Shown: in pieces, positions 26,101 through 36,428 of the stretch
Layout of the letters: each line of letters begins with the position of its first letter
Numbering within the stretch: position 1 is the first letter of the stretch
NCBI GenBank assembly: GCA_944989445.1
Contig: CALYLW010000499.1
Coordinates: forward strand, 667,838 to 731,837
Reading direction: 5' to 3'
Source of the DNA: Ampullaceana balthica
Lineage: Eukaryota > Mollusca > Gastropoda > Lymnaeidae
DNA: 64,000 nucleotides
Position numbers and translations under genes: made by a program
Notes under the pieces: model-generated
The model's database searches: none
The model's input: the letters and a program-made list of their open reading frames with translations, nothing else
What the model was told of the DNA's origin: nothing

Positions 26101-29100
26101 TTACTTTTGTTTTTTCCGCCCGCCCAAGACAGAGAGAGAGAGAGAGACAGAGAGACAGAGAGAGACGGCGGTGAAGCTAATATAAGGGATTTAAAAACTG
26201 TCTCACTGACCTCTGGCCACACACTCATGTGATCCGATTTCCCTACAAAGTACCCGTGCACTAGTGTTCTCTCCAATCAACAAGCATTTAACCACATTGA
26301 TTCTGATACCCCTGACACTTTGGACAATTTAAAACTTAAAATTTATATAAACGGTATACGTATATAAATATAACAAACCCGTAAAAACAAAGTTTTTGAA
26401 TATAAATCCCTTATATATGAGACATAACTAAAAGTATTGATTATGTTCAAACGCGACAAATATTTACAGACTGAATCTGTCTTACCTCCCATTTGCTTTC
26501 AACCCGGGGGGGGGGTAGGAGAAGGGGAAAGGTCCGGTCACCGATCGCTAGACCGAGCTCAGCGTGACACGTAAAATGTAAACAAAAGCACCCCGGTACA
26601 TCGCGTCAACGCCCGAACTGAGCTGTCACGAGAAAAAAACAACAATAACAAACCGTGAAATTGAATTACATACGTCGTATATATAGATAAACTAAAAATG
26701 CATCAATTTAATTACGGTACAATCGATCGATCTGAAATTTTGATACGATGAATTGTGTGGTGACACAGGTCCATGTGCCAAATTTCAGCTTGATGGCTTT
26801 ACGGTAAGTGGGTCATTTTTTACTTTTGTTTTTCCGCCCGCCCAAGCCAAAGAGACAGTTGAGACAGAGATCACGACAGACAGAGACGGTGGTGAAGTTA
26901 ATATAAGGGATTTAAAAAATAAATATTTTAATAAATAATTATCTCTTAAAGTTACGAGTTCTTGATGAAAAAGATAAAGACATAAAATTAATAAGTTGTC
27001 GGAGCCATTCAGTGATTATTCCTATTATTTCCAGGAGCTGCTCAGTAAGAGAGTAGAGGACATTATAGCGGCCCACGACCCGGATGTGCCGCTCTTCACT
27101 TACCTGGCGTACGAAAATGTACACCAACCCTTAGAGGTCACGTCCCTTTACTTAGACATTTATTTACCCGTGGTAATGGTGTGATCAGAAGATACTTACC
27201 TTTTAACAAACGAATGTTGATAAATTTTGAATAACAACAAGGATAAGAGGTAGTAAGTAGTAAAGCACACCAAAAAAAAAGTTAAGAAAACGAAAAATGA
27301 TAATTTACAAACACATCATTTTTAATGTATATGAAATAAATCAAATTAGACTAATTTTAATAAGCCCATGTCAATATTGTCTAGATATACACACGTATAC
27401 ACATATTTTATGAATATCTCATTAATTTTAAGATCTCTCACACAGTAAACATTTTTCTATTGATTACAATGGCGTCTTGACGTCAAAAACTGTAAGTACA
27501 AAGAAAATTTCCAGCACGCAAGAACATTAATTTCAAAATAAAATGGTAATTTTTTTGCACGAACAGGTCCCCGATTATTACCTATCGCTGTATCCAAATA
27601 TAACAGATGTCAACAGAAAGTATACATCAGGTAGAACTTAGATGATAGATCCTTTTATCTTGAGGGTGGTTGCCATCCGTTATAGATTTACACATAAATA
27701 TAAATATACCTATATTGATATTCGAAATTTTTTAAGTTGAAAAGAAGTGAGTGTTGCGCATCTCTCGATTTTGCAACATGGCTTTAAACTGAGAAAGTTG
27801 AAAGTGGTGCAGATGAGGTGAAAAAAAAGCAGCACAGTTTTGGGATTATGAAAATTAACGTACTTCCTTATACATTTCATTCGCGTTCTTAATATATTAT
27901 GTCACATTTGTTAACACATTTTACCAGTAGTAGAACACTTGAACATTACTTAAATAAACTTGGGGGGGGGGCAATAATCTAACACTAAGAGGGGAGGGGA
28001 AATTTTGAAAATGTTATAACGACAGCCTCCAGCAAAGGCTTGGTAAGTTCTTAACTGTTGTAAAGCAGCTACAAATGTTATACTTTAAATTAGGCTGATA
28101 TTCAATTTTGTCATGACTCATTCACAATAAATAAATAAATACATTTTGTATGAAAGAAAAATTTATTTAAAACTATTTTTTGTCTCTTTTTATCAACCCG
28201 TTTCTAAAACTGACTACAAGGCTAACAGGATGTGTTGGAATGTGTATGCCTGGAAGCCATCAACAACCCTTACGCCATGTGCAAAAATAAAATATAAATA
28301 AATAGAACGCTTCATTAAAAAAACAACAACATACTTTTAAGTACTATTTATCTCTGGGAAAAATTACCCCAAGGTAACGGACTTACCTCAACTTTCATAT
28401 TTCCGGGCGAGTAATAGAATATTGATTGGTGAGAACGTAAATTCTAGACTCGATAATTTGATTGTTCTATTATGGTTACTTTCCTCATGTAGACGTGACT
28501 TTCTGTCTATACCTGTGTGATCCACCTATGCGGCTAATGACGAATGTGATTATTGTTGTGTTTTGTTGTTGTTGTCCTCTTTGAAACGTCCTAAAGTGTT
28601 ATGCTTTGAGAACAGACATGGTGTCCGTTTGAATTAATATGCCTGTATGACAGAACGGAATGAATATTTAATTTTCCCTAGTATAATCATATAAGAATAC
28701 GTTTTTTATTGTATTTATTTCTTTTATAAACGTGCAGCCATGGTTACAAACCTGGACGACAACATCGGGCGTGTGGTCAAGGCGTTGAAGGACAGAGGAA
28801 TGTACGAGAACACTGTCATAGCGTTCACATCTGATGTGAGTAGGGCGTGAGCTGTAGAGGCAAGAAGATTGTGTGTACATAGGAAATGATGAAATTGCTT
28901 GTTTCATGTTAACTCTCACCGTCTTGTTACTCTCACTGTCTTGTAAACTTTTGCTGTTTTGTTAACTCTCGCTGTCTTGTAACTATCGCTGTCTTGTTAA
29001 TTATTGGTGCCTTGTTAACTCTCTTTGTCTTGTTAACTATCTCTGTCTTGTTAACTCTCACTGCTTGATATCTATCTCTGTCTTGTAAACTCTCGCTGTC

Positions 29101-32100
29101 TTTTTTTACTTTCACTGTTGTGTTAACTTTTATTATTTTGTTAACTCTCGCCCTCTTGTTAACTCTCGCCGTCTTGTTAACTCTCGCCGTCTTGTTAACT
29201 CTCGCTGTCGTGTTAACTCTCGCCGTCTTATTAACTCTCGCTGTCGTGTTAACTCTCGCTGTCGTGTTAACTCTCGCTGTCGTGTTAACTCTCGCTGTCG
29301 TGTTAACTCTCACCGTCTTGTTAACTCTCGCTGTCGTGTTAACTCTCGCTGGCTTGTTAACTCTCGCCGTCTTGTTAACTCCTGCCGTCTTGTTAACTCT
29401 CGCCGTCTTGTTAACTCTCGCTGTCGTGTTAACTCTCGCCGTCTTGTTAACTCTCGCCGTCTTGTTAAATCTCGCTGGCTTGTTAACTCTCGCCGTCTTG
29501 TTAACTCTCGCCGTCTTGTTAACTCTCGCTGGCTTGTTAACTCTCGCCGTCTTGTTAACTCTCGCCGTCTTGTTAACTCTCGCCGTCTTGTTAACTCTCG
29601 CTGTCGTGTTAACTCTCACTGTCTTGTTAACTCTCGCTGTCGTGTTAACTCTCGCCGTCTTGTTAACTCTCGCAGTCGTGTTAACTCTCACTGTCTTGTT
29701 AACTCTCGCTGTCTTGTTAACTCTCGCCGTCTTGTTAACTCTTGCCATCTTTTTAACTCTCGCTGTCGTGTTAACTCTCGCTGTCGTGTTAACTCTTACT
29801 GTATTGTTAACTCTCGCCGTCTTTTTAACTCTCGCTGTCGTGTTAACTCTCGCCGTCTTGTTAACTCTCGCCGTCTTTTTAACTCTCGCTGTCGTGTTAA
29901 CTCTCGCCGTTTTGTTAACTCTCGCCGTCTTGTTATCCTTAGAACGGTGGTTGGACCACATACGGCGCCAACAACTACCCACTGCGGGGCGGGAAGTTGT
30001 CAATCTTCGAGGGCGGTACCCGTGTGGCAGCATTCGTACATAGCCCCCTGCTGAAAAACAAAGGCGTCGTCTATGATGGGTGGGTTTTTTTCATGTGATA
30101 ATTTTGTGTCTTTATTGAAAAAATATATATTTACACTTTATCATTAATTCCGTATTTCTCTGTTTATAGTAGCAAAATTCTTTATATATTAAAAATAATT
30201 TGTCAAATGGATTCTGCATATAATGGTTCTATCGATCGATTTGTTAATCAGATGAAGACAACAAAGAGATATCCTAGGAAACGAAAAAACAACAACATGA
30301 AAATGAAAATAAACACAGTGTATTTCATTCAAAGGCTGAGAACCTTTATGGACACGAATCATTTAATTATAGCACATTGGTGTACAAACCTTCTCTCAGA
30401 GAAATCGTTCTAAGATTTCTTGTGTCTGAAGTAAAGTTTCCTTGGTGTCGAGAATTTTTCATAGGGATATTTGCACTTAGAATAAAATGTTAATAAAGAC
30501 TACGCATTACTGACTTTTCTGTGAGTTTTTTTTAAAACTGCGATGCTTCTTTGATACGTCGCGAAACACATACATACATTCATATGCACATATTTATTTT
30601 TTTAATTTTATGTGAATTTATTGGGGTACTTTTGGGGAAAGATGAAAAAAAAAGTTACAATCCGCTTATGGTTGAGGTACTGCTGATGATGATCAGTATT
30701 TAAACAGCAACATCAAAGCTGCTTAGTCGGAAACCTTTTAAAATCTCTAACAAGACAGCTTGTAATAAAAATTGCGTAAGCTCCACAGGAATATAATTCT
30801 CTTTGTCTGATACAGATATTACATCTAATGATTCGGTATTTAGTTTTGTAATTGATTTTTGTGGGGTCAAAACATAAGGTCTATATGTTATTTAGATGAT
30901 TTTTATATGTGGTATCGATTCCACAGCTTGATTCACGCTGTCGACTGGTTCCCCACATTTCTTGGACTGGCTGGAATTGATTATAACGGTGAGTTGTACA
31001 AGTCAATAATAATCACGAGTTTTATGTTGGACTAGTTGTATACACCATGAGGCGTCCGAAGAAACAGCAGACGTAATAGAGTTGATTACGATACACTGTT
31101 AACATTTACACAGGGCAGATATCATACATATCGTTTATAGCCATACAGATCATGTATCATCACGCAACGGCCCGCGGGCCGGATCCGGTCCCTGGCGTCA
31201 TTTATCAGGTCACCTAGAGTACTTAAAAAGTCTTTAAATAGAAAATAAAACCCTGTCAAACAATGTTTTCAAGTTTTAATATTCTTTGTTAAAAACTACG
31301 AGACCTTTACAAGTGCTGCTATATGGCATGAAGGTACTGTTTTAATTATGAAGAATCTGGGATTTATGTTTTATCTCAATGTTTGCATATTGCACGCCAT
31401 ACACAGTCCCGCTGCAGCTCGTACTAGCTCGGCACGAGCTATGACGTTACCATGACATAAACGAGCGTCTTTCTCGCCAGTAGATGCGTCCACCCGGCTG
31501 TCAACGCAAATCCATATTAATTTTAAAATAATTGAAGTAAACTATTTGTAGAAATGTTCGATCAGAAAACTAGTCATGTCAAATGTTTTTTTATTAAGCG
31601 TTAAATACTCGGCGTAACAGATAAATAGATTATATTCAAGGTTTTCAAGAAAGTAGACCACTTAGAGCTCATAAAACCGTGATTTAGAAACACAGAGACA
31701 TCTCTTTAGAAGAAATGTTTCTGAAAATGACCTTGTCACTCATTAAAGTTATAAAATAACAATATTAAAAACTTATAGTGATGTAAACTTTATAAAATAA
31801 TGATGGGAGCAGCCATTGAATTGTATCCTAAGAACGCCAAAAATGTTGGAAGTATCAGAATCTGTCTTTTGGTACGCTAATTTGTGCGACATTCGACATA
31901 ATTGGCGAGAAGTTAAAGAAATTTTAGTTTGCACCAAAAACGTTCATTCTCCATAAATTTTTGAAATGTGTTTTCATTTTTGCTTGTAGCATCTTTTTAG
32001 ACAGATTGTCGGATGTTTGCAGAGTTATGAGTTAAACTTTGCTATTATAGAATAATTTTGATTTTAAATCAATGTTCTGATCGTTGAACTTTTTTTAATT

Positions 32101-34508
32101 TTTAGAACTAATTGATTTGCAAGCGAATGTCTTGGTCAAAAAGTAGTACAGAGAAAGAAACGCGATACCATGTTAACTCAGATATTAACAATTATTTGAT
32201 AATATTTTTCCCCTTTATTTCTTACTCAATTCTTTTGAAGTTTCTTTATTTAATGTACTTTTTAATACAATTCAAAGATTTCAGAAATCAATAAGTCCTG
32301 GAAATGTTAAAGTTCTGATGTAAAATATGATCGTAATTTTAAACTTAGTTATTTCGTCTTTAAATTTAAGATCCCGAACAAGACGGCATTGACCTTTGGA
32401 ACTCTATAAATAAACTGAGACGATCCAAGAGGAATGAGTTTGTATACAATATGGACTTTCACCCGGAACCACTTCAGGGCCGCGCCGCCATTAGGTTAAT
32501 CATTGAATGACTCAGCATTTTGTTCTCTTATGCTTTAATTTGATTTTCATAATTTAGTTTATTGAATCCATAGAAAGAAATAAAAACGAAAATACAAACA
32601 ATAGAAGAAATGAAACAATTCAGAAAATATATATTTAAGCAATGAATAACCAAACTTAATGTAATAACTTTGTATATTTAAACAGAAATCACTCTAAATA
32701 TTTTTCCCTCCGATTTTAGGAATAGACGAAGATAAATATTGGTATCTTTTTACAGTGAGTTTTGTTCCAATCCCAATGACATTTTTAGATATTTAAAATC
32801 TAAAAAGTTCAACTAAACATTTTCTAGTTATTTCAACCATTTAAGACAGATTCCTTAATTAGTAAAGGGGAAACTGTATCTATGACTTTTCTAATTTAAA
32901 ATATTCATTTAATTAAATTCTATAAGTCATAGAATTGTTTTAACGTTACACACTGTTAAAATGCAAAGTAATCAAAGTATTAAATTCGACTACAAACTTG
33001 GTTCAACGGTGACTTTAATTTTTTTAATTTACCTGCAGAGTTGGCGATTACAAGCTGATACAGGGGTTCCCGGGGCCCTATGATGGATGGTACCTGCCTG
33101 GGGCGGCCGACCAGGGTCCACCCCTGACCATAGAGGCGACCCTATATGGCTACAACAGCGCGCTCTCACAGGAGATGTTGAACGAGCTGCGCGGCGTCAC
33201 ACCCGTGTCGTATTTGTTCAATTTGAGAGGTGAGCAATGTTGCCTTTAAGCTGCGCGGCTTAAGGCCACGCAGATATTTGCCCAACGCCGCGGTGCATTT
33301 TAGAATTACCGAGCAGCAAATTTGATAAAATATTGCACAAAAAATGGATACTGTGCAACTTTGCACACGAGTCTTTGCGCAAAGACGAACAAACCTTAGA
33401 GCCTTAGATGGAACATGGGCGTGGGGTCTTGTCTGTGGAGTAAAATCACACATCTGGGCACAAGATGGAGTTACTGACCTTGGGTCACTTACATGTTTTT
33501 ATTGGTTAATGATTGTAATTTTTGACTTGACTAGAAATTCGCCACCAAAACGATAGACGTTTTGAGAAAATTAAAAAACAATGGCACCGGCTACGAGTCA
33601 ACTCTTACACTGTCCTAAAGTGACCCCCCACTCAACACCACACAAACTAAATGGGGACAGTTAATGTCACTTTCATGCCAAAGATTTATTATACTGCTAC
33701 GCTGTGATGTAAGTAAGTCATGGTCTAAAAATAGATACTTACCAAAGTTCTTTGGGGCTATGAATCTAATTTCCGGACATTTATCGGGTATTCGTGTCAT
33801 TTTAATTTTTGGCTACTGTGGTTTTGAGAATTTAGCATTATAAGTAACATAAATAAGTCATCGTTTATACGAATTAAGACAATTTTGCAGGTAGTCGTTG
33901 GCCATGCGTTGAATTAGGATTACGGGCTTTTCACAATCATCTCGCATGGAATAAAAGAATGCAACAGCCGCAGCCAATGATCTAGAGAATATATCGCTGC
34001 CAATTTAAAATAAGTTTGTCTGTAGCGAAGCTCCACCAATGGGATCTTTTAAAAGTGTTGACTATAAACGAGAATAAGAATTGCTCATTTGTAGTGTGAT
34101 TCGACTCATGCCTGCAGCCTTATTAGAAAACTCGTGCTAAATCCCGAAGCTTTCGAGACTGCTAAATGTTTTTATGTGCATTATTTTTTTCTATCCTAGA
34201 ATATTTTGAGGTTAAAAAGAAAAGTAAAAAAATAAAAAAATTCCGTGACTCTCCTACTCGAAATGTTTTCCTAAGAATGTTTCCTAAATATGTGTCAGTT
34301 GCATTTTTGTTGTTTTTTTTTCCCATTTCTTGCAGATGACCCGGAAGAGCGCAACAATCTTTATGAGGAGTTGCCGTGCGTAGCCAGGATGCTAGAGAAA
34401 CACCTGAACACTTACAAAAAAGACTACGTCACGCCGAACTTTCCGCCGGACGACCAAAGGGGTCTCTACACAAACTTTGGTGGCGTATGGTCTCACGGGT
34501 GGTGTTAG
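17243..34508 (+). CDS. arylsulfatase B/I/J-like gene 1 (14 coding exons, 494 aa)
   Basis: Hydrolyses sulfate esters, probably of sulfated glycans, in the lysosome or after secretion. Family assignment is by sequence; substrate and location are inferred. Joined exons: 17243-17336, 17819-17930, 21828-21879, 22218-22321, 23195-23301, 25128-25192, 27035-27136, 27567-27630, 28738-28835, 29943-30079, 30927-30988, 32371-32494, 33039-33229, 34336-34508. All introns are GT-AG and the frame holds throughout. Signal peptide about 1-16 (hydrophobic, ending ASA). Metal ligands Asp29/Asp30; Cys67 in CSPSR is the formylglycine precursor; Arg71, Lys121 and His123 (KWHLG), His208, Asp266/Asn267 (SDNGG) and Lys284 complete the site, mostly at the spacing I recall for human ARSB. 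Cys97 and Cys131 match an ARSB disulfide pair. N-glycosylation sequons include NQS near 59. The protein ends in GWC. ARSI or ARSJ orthology is equally possible. Confidence 0.95.
17397..17551 (+). mobile_element. SINE-like fragment in intron 1 of gene 1
   Basis: Shares about 150 bp (GGAGATGGGCG..CGCCAAGGTCTAC, TTCTAATGGAAACATT) with the minus-strand copy at 53668-53880, which keeps a tRNA-like head. The head is missing here. Confidence 0.6.
17556..17706 (-). mobile_element. hAT-type MITE fragment in intron 1
   Basis: GGGCCCC-rich. The right end CCTAAATCCGGCCCTG reads in reverse as CAGGGCCGGATTTAGG, a common hAT terminal form. The left end is not found. Related in composition to 50210-50551. 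Confidence 0.5.
17819..17930 (+). CDS. gene 1 coding exon 2
   Basis: Residues 32-68 plus two bases, from GWNDV to the CS of the CSPSR formylglycine motif, so the motif is split by the intron. Donor GTGAGT. The most conserved exon between the paralogs at DNA level. Confidence 0.95.
18311..20093 (-). mobile_element. Helitron-like element, ~1.8 kb, in intron 2 of gene 1
   Basis: Read on the minus strand: host A, TCAATATACATAAT at the 5' end (20093), and at the 3' end a hairpin CCGTCATTTTTTACGG, then GTAATACACTAG and host T (18311). Ends match the Helitrons at 2819-4075 and 34889-35171. Inside, 18935-19190 and 19195-19455 are two diverged copies of a ~260-bp segment. No transposase coding seen. 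Confidence 0.65.
20094..20126. repeat. (AT)n microsatellite
   Basis: About 16 AT units directly beyond the Helitron 5' end. Confidence 0.85.
20700..21130 (+). mobile_element. Helitron-like fragment (GGCGCC family), intron 2
   Basis: Internal sequence shared with 56297-57136: GTGTGCAAAA, a GACGTCAT box, TACTTTGTGCACATTAC and GGCGCC palindromes. Neither end is intact. Confidence 0.5.
21566..21645. repeat. 12-bp minisatellite, intron 2 of gene 1
   Basis: Six or so copies of GGCAACCCCTAG, each joint forming the palindrome CCTAGG. Confidence 0.9.
21828..21879 (+). CDS. gene 1 coding exon 3
   Basis: Residues 69-86. Completes CSPSR and encodes [17 protein letters not shown], the sulfatase signature I region. 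Ends in phase 0 at GTAGGT. Confidence 0.95.
21970..22030 (-). mobile_element. possible LINE 3'-end fragment, intron 3 of gene 1
   Basis: Resembles the 3' UTR end of the 9055-11500 LINE (CTTATCTATGCAGAAGC, then GCAGAAGATTATCGCG). Short and diverged. Confidence 0.4.
22218..22321 (+). CDS. gene 1 coding exon 4
   Basis: Residues 87-120 plus two bases. It includes Cys97, expected to pair with Cys131, and [10 protein letters not shown], whose Lys codon is split. Donor GTAAGT. Confidence 0.95.
22322..23194. other. intron 4 of gene 1
   Basis: AT-rich, nothing recognised apart from the GT/AG splice sites. Confidence 0.6.
23195..23301 (+). CDS. gene 1 coding exon 5
   Basis: Residues 121-156. Signature II (K)WHLG with Lys121/His123, Cys127 and Cys131, and [13 protein letters not shown]. 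Donor GTAAGT, phase 1. Confidence 0.95.
23490..24512. repeat. 48-bp minisatellite in intron 5 of gene 1
   Basis: About 21 tandem copies of a 48-bp unit (GAGATAGAAAGTCAGAGTTG, then GCCAAGGGAACATACAAACA and TAAAGGGA). Because 48 is 16 codons and the unit lacks stops in some frames, long ORFs arise on both strands. They repeat 16 residues and are not genes. Variant positions (AAG/CAG, AAA/ATA, GGG/GGA) make it usable as a polymorphic marker. Confidence 0.97.
24784..24998 (+). mobile_element. LINE 3'-end fragment, intron 5 of gene 1
   Basis: Plus-strand copy of the last ~215 bp of the 9055-11500 LINE: CCCGTCCGGAATTTGGGCGTG, AAAACCAACACTTTATCAAC, then the 3' UTR and a GATAAGAT tail. The coding part is frameshifted. 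Confidence 0.8.
25128..25192 (+). CDS. gene 1 coding exon 6
   Basis: Residues 157-178, beginning [13 protein letters not shown]. Shorter here than human ARSB as I recall it. Phase 0, donor GTAGGT. Confidence 0.92.
25263..25646 (+). repeat. 515-bp TIR repeat, copy e (intron 6 of gene 1)
   Basis: Left-truncated copy starting near the GGTCTGGTCACCGATCGCTG block, with an intact right terminus. Confidence 0.8.
25682..26193 (+). repeat. 515-bp TIR repeat, copy f (full length, intron 6)
   Basis: From TAAATCCCTAATAT to ATATAAGGGATTTA, 512 bp. Order of internal blocks: ACATTTACAGACTGAATCTG, poly-G tract, GATCGCTTGACCGAGC, AATGTAAACAAAAGCACGC, TTAATTTAATTACGGTACG, TTGTTTTTTCCGCCCGCCC, GA-rich tract. 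No coding seen. Confidence 0.85.
26403..26914 (+). repeat. 515-bp TIR repeat, copy g (full length, intron 6)
   Basis: Same architecture and length as copy f, with clean TAAATCCCTTATAT and ATATAAGGGATTTA ends, preceded by the conserved linker AACAAACCCGTAAAAACAAA. Confidence 0.85.
27035..27136 (+). CDS. gene 1 coding exon 7
   Basis: Residues 179-212. Contains [15 protein letters not shown] and catalytic-pocket His208 in NVHQPLE. Donor is the weak GTCACG. Phase 0. Confidence 0.93.
27137..28737. other. introns 7 and 8 of gene 1 around exon 8
   Basis: Outside exon 8 (27567-27630) the sequence is AT-rich with no repeat or gene recognised. Confidence 0.6.
27567..27630 (+). CDS. gene 1 coding exon 8
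   Basis: Residues 213-233, [13 protein letters not shown]..., matching the ARSB segment that follows the catalytic His. Phase 1, donor GTAGAA. Confidence 0.92.
28738..28835 (+). CDS. gene 1 coding exon 9
   Basis: Residues 234-266: [20 protein letters not shown], ending FTSD with metal ligand Asp266. Phase 0, donor GTGAGT. Confidence 0.95.
28905..29935. repeat. 18-bp minisatellite filling intron 9 of gene 1
   Basis: About 57 tandem copies of TTAACTCTCGCCGTCTTG with a second common type (TGTCGTG). It occupies nearly all of the 1107-bp intron and ends within 10 nt of exon 10. Multiple-of-3 periodicity gives long spurious ORFs on both strands. Confidence 0.97.
29943..30079 (+). CDS. gene 1 coding exon 10
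   Basis: Residues 267-311. Asn267 of [14 protein letters not shown] with Lys284, and the FEGGTR loop. Its acceptor TTATCCTTAG directly abuts the 18-bp minisatellite of intron 9. Confidence 0.95.
30927..30988 (+). CDS. gene 1 coding exon 11
   Basis: Residues 312-332, [17 protein letters not shown], a typical sulfatase segment ending the N-terminal alpha/beta domain. Phase 1, donor GTGAGT. Confidence 0.95.
32371..32494 (+). CDS. gene 1 coding exon 12
   Basis: Residues 333-373. DGIDLW, then [11 protein letters not shown] and GRAAIR. Donor GTTAAT is weak. Phase 2. Confidence 0.93.
33039..33229 (+). CDS. gene 1 coding exon 13
   Basis: Residues 374-437. [18 protein letters not shown], a variable stretch, then SYLFNLR. 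The middle is the most diverged part between the paralogs. Phase 1, donor GTGAGC. Confidence 0.95.
34336..34508 (+). CDS. gene 1 coding exon 14 with stop
   Basis: Residues 438-494 and [16 protein letters not shown] is the C-terminal sulfatase motif and the end is GVWSHGWC. The last codons are part of a 27-bp tandem triplication running into the 3' UTR. Confidence 0.95.
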
Positions 34509-34567
34509 ACGCCATGGTCCCACGGGTGGTGTTAGACGCAATGGTCCCACGGGTGGTGTTAGACGCA
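34487..34567 (+). repeat. 27-bp triplication over the stop codon of gene 1
   Basis: Three copies of a 27-bp unit: 34487-34513 (with the stop TAG at 34506-34508), 34514-34540 and 34541-34567, differing at one or two bases. The unit holds the codons for the terminal WSHGWC and the stop. Only the first copy is translated. Confidence 0.95.
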
Positions 34568-34888
34568 ATGAGGCACATGCGCCTGCAAGCACGGGATCGT
34601 ACTTGGTGTATTGCATGTTACGTGAATCAGAGACGAGTGTTCAATTACTATACAATGTTTCTTAAACAATCCACGGGACAGTAACATTTTCTTCATATTT
34701 ATTCATCCGTTTCACACGTTCTGGTGTAGATTACACAAGTTATCCTCTGTCTCTGTTCTAGTTCACACTCAATATATATAAGGATAACTGGGTTTTTTTA
34801 ATGCTCATCAGGATTTCTCGGCATTATTTTAAAAGAATTACAAACTCTGCGCTTTGTAATTTGATGTGGCATTATTACATTGCACACA
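34568..34888. other. 3' flank of gene 1
   Basis: Presumed 3' UTR start. No clear AATAAA signal within this stretch, so the polyadenylation site may lie further on or use a variant signal. Confidence 0.35.
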
Positions 34889-35171
34889 TCAATGTACATA
34901 ATTTCCGTTGTCTGTATGTATGGATGTAACCAGGTGGCGCTGCGAAATTTGTAATGCTGTTAGATGGCGCTGCGATCGATTTTGTTTTATAGTGCTGCCC
35001 CAAAAATAACACTTTTCGAACGTTCCGCAAAAAAATTGTTCAATATGATAGTAAATGAATCAAATAAAAAAAATTTTTTTTTAAAAATGAAAGTTCTGTA
35101 TTACGTTATTTTTTAATCTGAAGTGTATTTATGTTGAAAACTTCCGTCATTTTTGACCGGTGATACGTTAG
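34889..35171 (+). mobile_element. non-autonomous Helitron, ~283 bp
   Basis: Starts TCAATGTACATAATTTCCG after host A. Ends with hairpin CCGTCATTTTTGACCGG, GTGATACG and TTAG before host T. Short sister of 2819-4075 without the internal tandem repeats. Terminal CTAG has mutated to TTAG. Confidence 0.7.
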
Positions 35172-36091
35172 TTGCTAACATGAAAACCTTGATGAGATAA
35201 GTTGATGTAAAAATTTTGACAACTAGAACTGATTACAACGGTGGTTTAATCTGTTTTCATATGAGGTCCAGAGTGAGAAATGAGATCCTCAACAGTTATA
35301 TGATCATTACAGTTAAATATGATATGAAAATCCTTATTATGGCTAAGAAATAGCGTCATAATGAATGCAAATAATTTCACTGCGTGTCCGTTTCTATGCC
35401 AATTAGTCTTACACTTTAAAAGTATATTCCTAATGATATAAATATATATATACATACATACATGCATTTATATATATATTCACTATCATTTCCTCAGGAG
35501 TTCTCTTTTAGCATCAATATTTTCTTGACAGTAATTATTATTGCACTTCAAAATTTCATAAATAAAGTAAACAGTTCTAGGCATGATTCAGTTTTGAGTT
35601 TGTTTCTTTAAAAAACTTTAATATCTTCAGATTTGCAAATAGAAAAATAATATAAACTATTTCAGGTGGGCCAAAAATTTTCAAAGGAATTAACAAGCAT
35701 TGACTTCTGTTTACTAAATTCCAAAACTTTTAAATATGCTTTCTTCATATTACATTTGTTATATTCACTGAAATCTAAAAATAATTTTTCTTACATACGG
35801 TTTTAAGGTTTAAACGTTTAAGCAAAGCACTTTGAATTATTTCAATTTCTAATTTCTGCTTCTTTGCAATTTTGACTCCTCTCTAATTGCTCATGACGTT
35901 TTGGTGTCTGTCATACAATGCTTTGAAATTTGATGATTCATTAATAAAACATAGTTAAACAAAAAACAAGTTGTGAAGTTATTTGACGTATTTTATAAAA
36001 CATGATCATGTAAACGCATGTTGTCCCTACTACCAATCGAATAAAAGGTTACGAAATTCATATCAAATAATTACAAAGCATCCTCCTATTA
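35172..36091. other. intergenic AT-rich DNA
   Basis: A short AT/CATA stretch near 35440-35475; otherwise nothing. Confidence 0.45.
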
Positions 36092-36428
36092 AATAAAAGG
36101 CTATGTTTTCCTTGCGGTCATCGATAGCGATTGGTCCCTCAAACACATATGACTCCTACAGCCAATCATATTGAACTCGTTTACGCGGACGTTCAAGACG
36201 AGTTATTTTTGGTGCAGTATTTCTTCCAAGACTTTATTTTGAGTTATGCGCGTTGGGATTTATACTCAAAAGCTCTGTTTTTACGAGTTATTTATTTTAA
36301 CTATAATGAATAGTAATTTTGACGTGAAGCACATGTATGGCCGGTCGAGACGGCTGTTGGAGGGGAGTTACAACATGCCACCGAACGGTGGCCAAGCGCC
36401 CTTGTACAGGCTTTGTTGCTCTTTTAAA
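36092..36428 (+). repeat. dispersed ~320-bp repeat, copy 1
   Basis: Near-identical to 43750-44110. Contains GCGATTGGTCCCTCAAACAC, GCGCGTTGGGATTTATA, GCCGGTCGAGACGGCTG and a 7-bp hairpin GCCACCGAACGGTGGC. The centre shares a GTTATTTTTGGTGCAGTA box with the Helitrons. Function unknown. Confidence 0.75.

Larger units (their letters stand above)
30080..34335. other. introns 10-13 of gene 1
   Basis: Between exons 11-13 nothing but AT-rich intron sequence is recognised. A GC-rich patch at 31163-31215 (GGCCCGCGGGCCGGATCCGG) resembles a fragment of a hAT-type element. Confidence 0.5.

Noticed and set aside
28933..30043. ORFs of 307 and 366 codons rich in LTLAVL or VNKTAR
   Set aside because: An 18-bp minisatellite in intron 9. 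The plus-strand ORF enters exon 10 in the wrong frame.
31163..31215. GGCCCGCGGGCCGGATCCGG patch as a gene or CpG island
   Set aside because: Too short. It resembles the end of hAT-type repeats, and I found no partner end.
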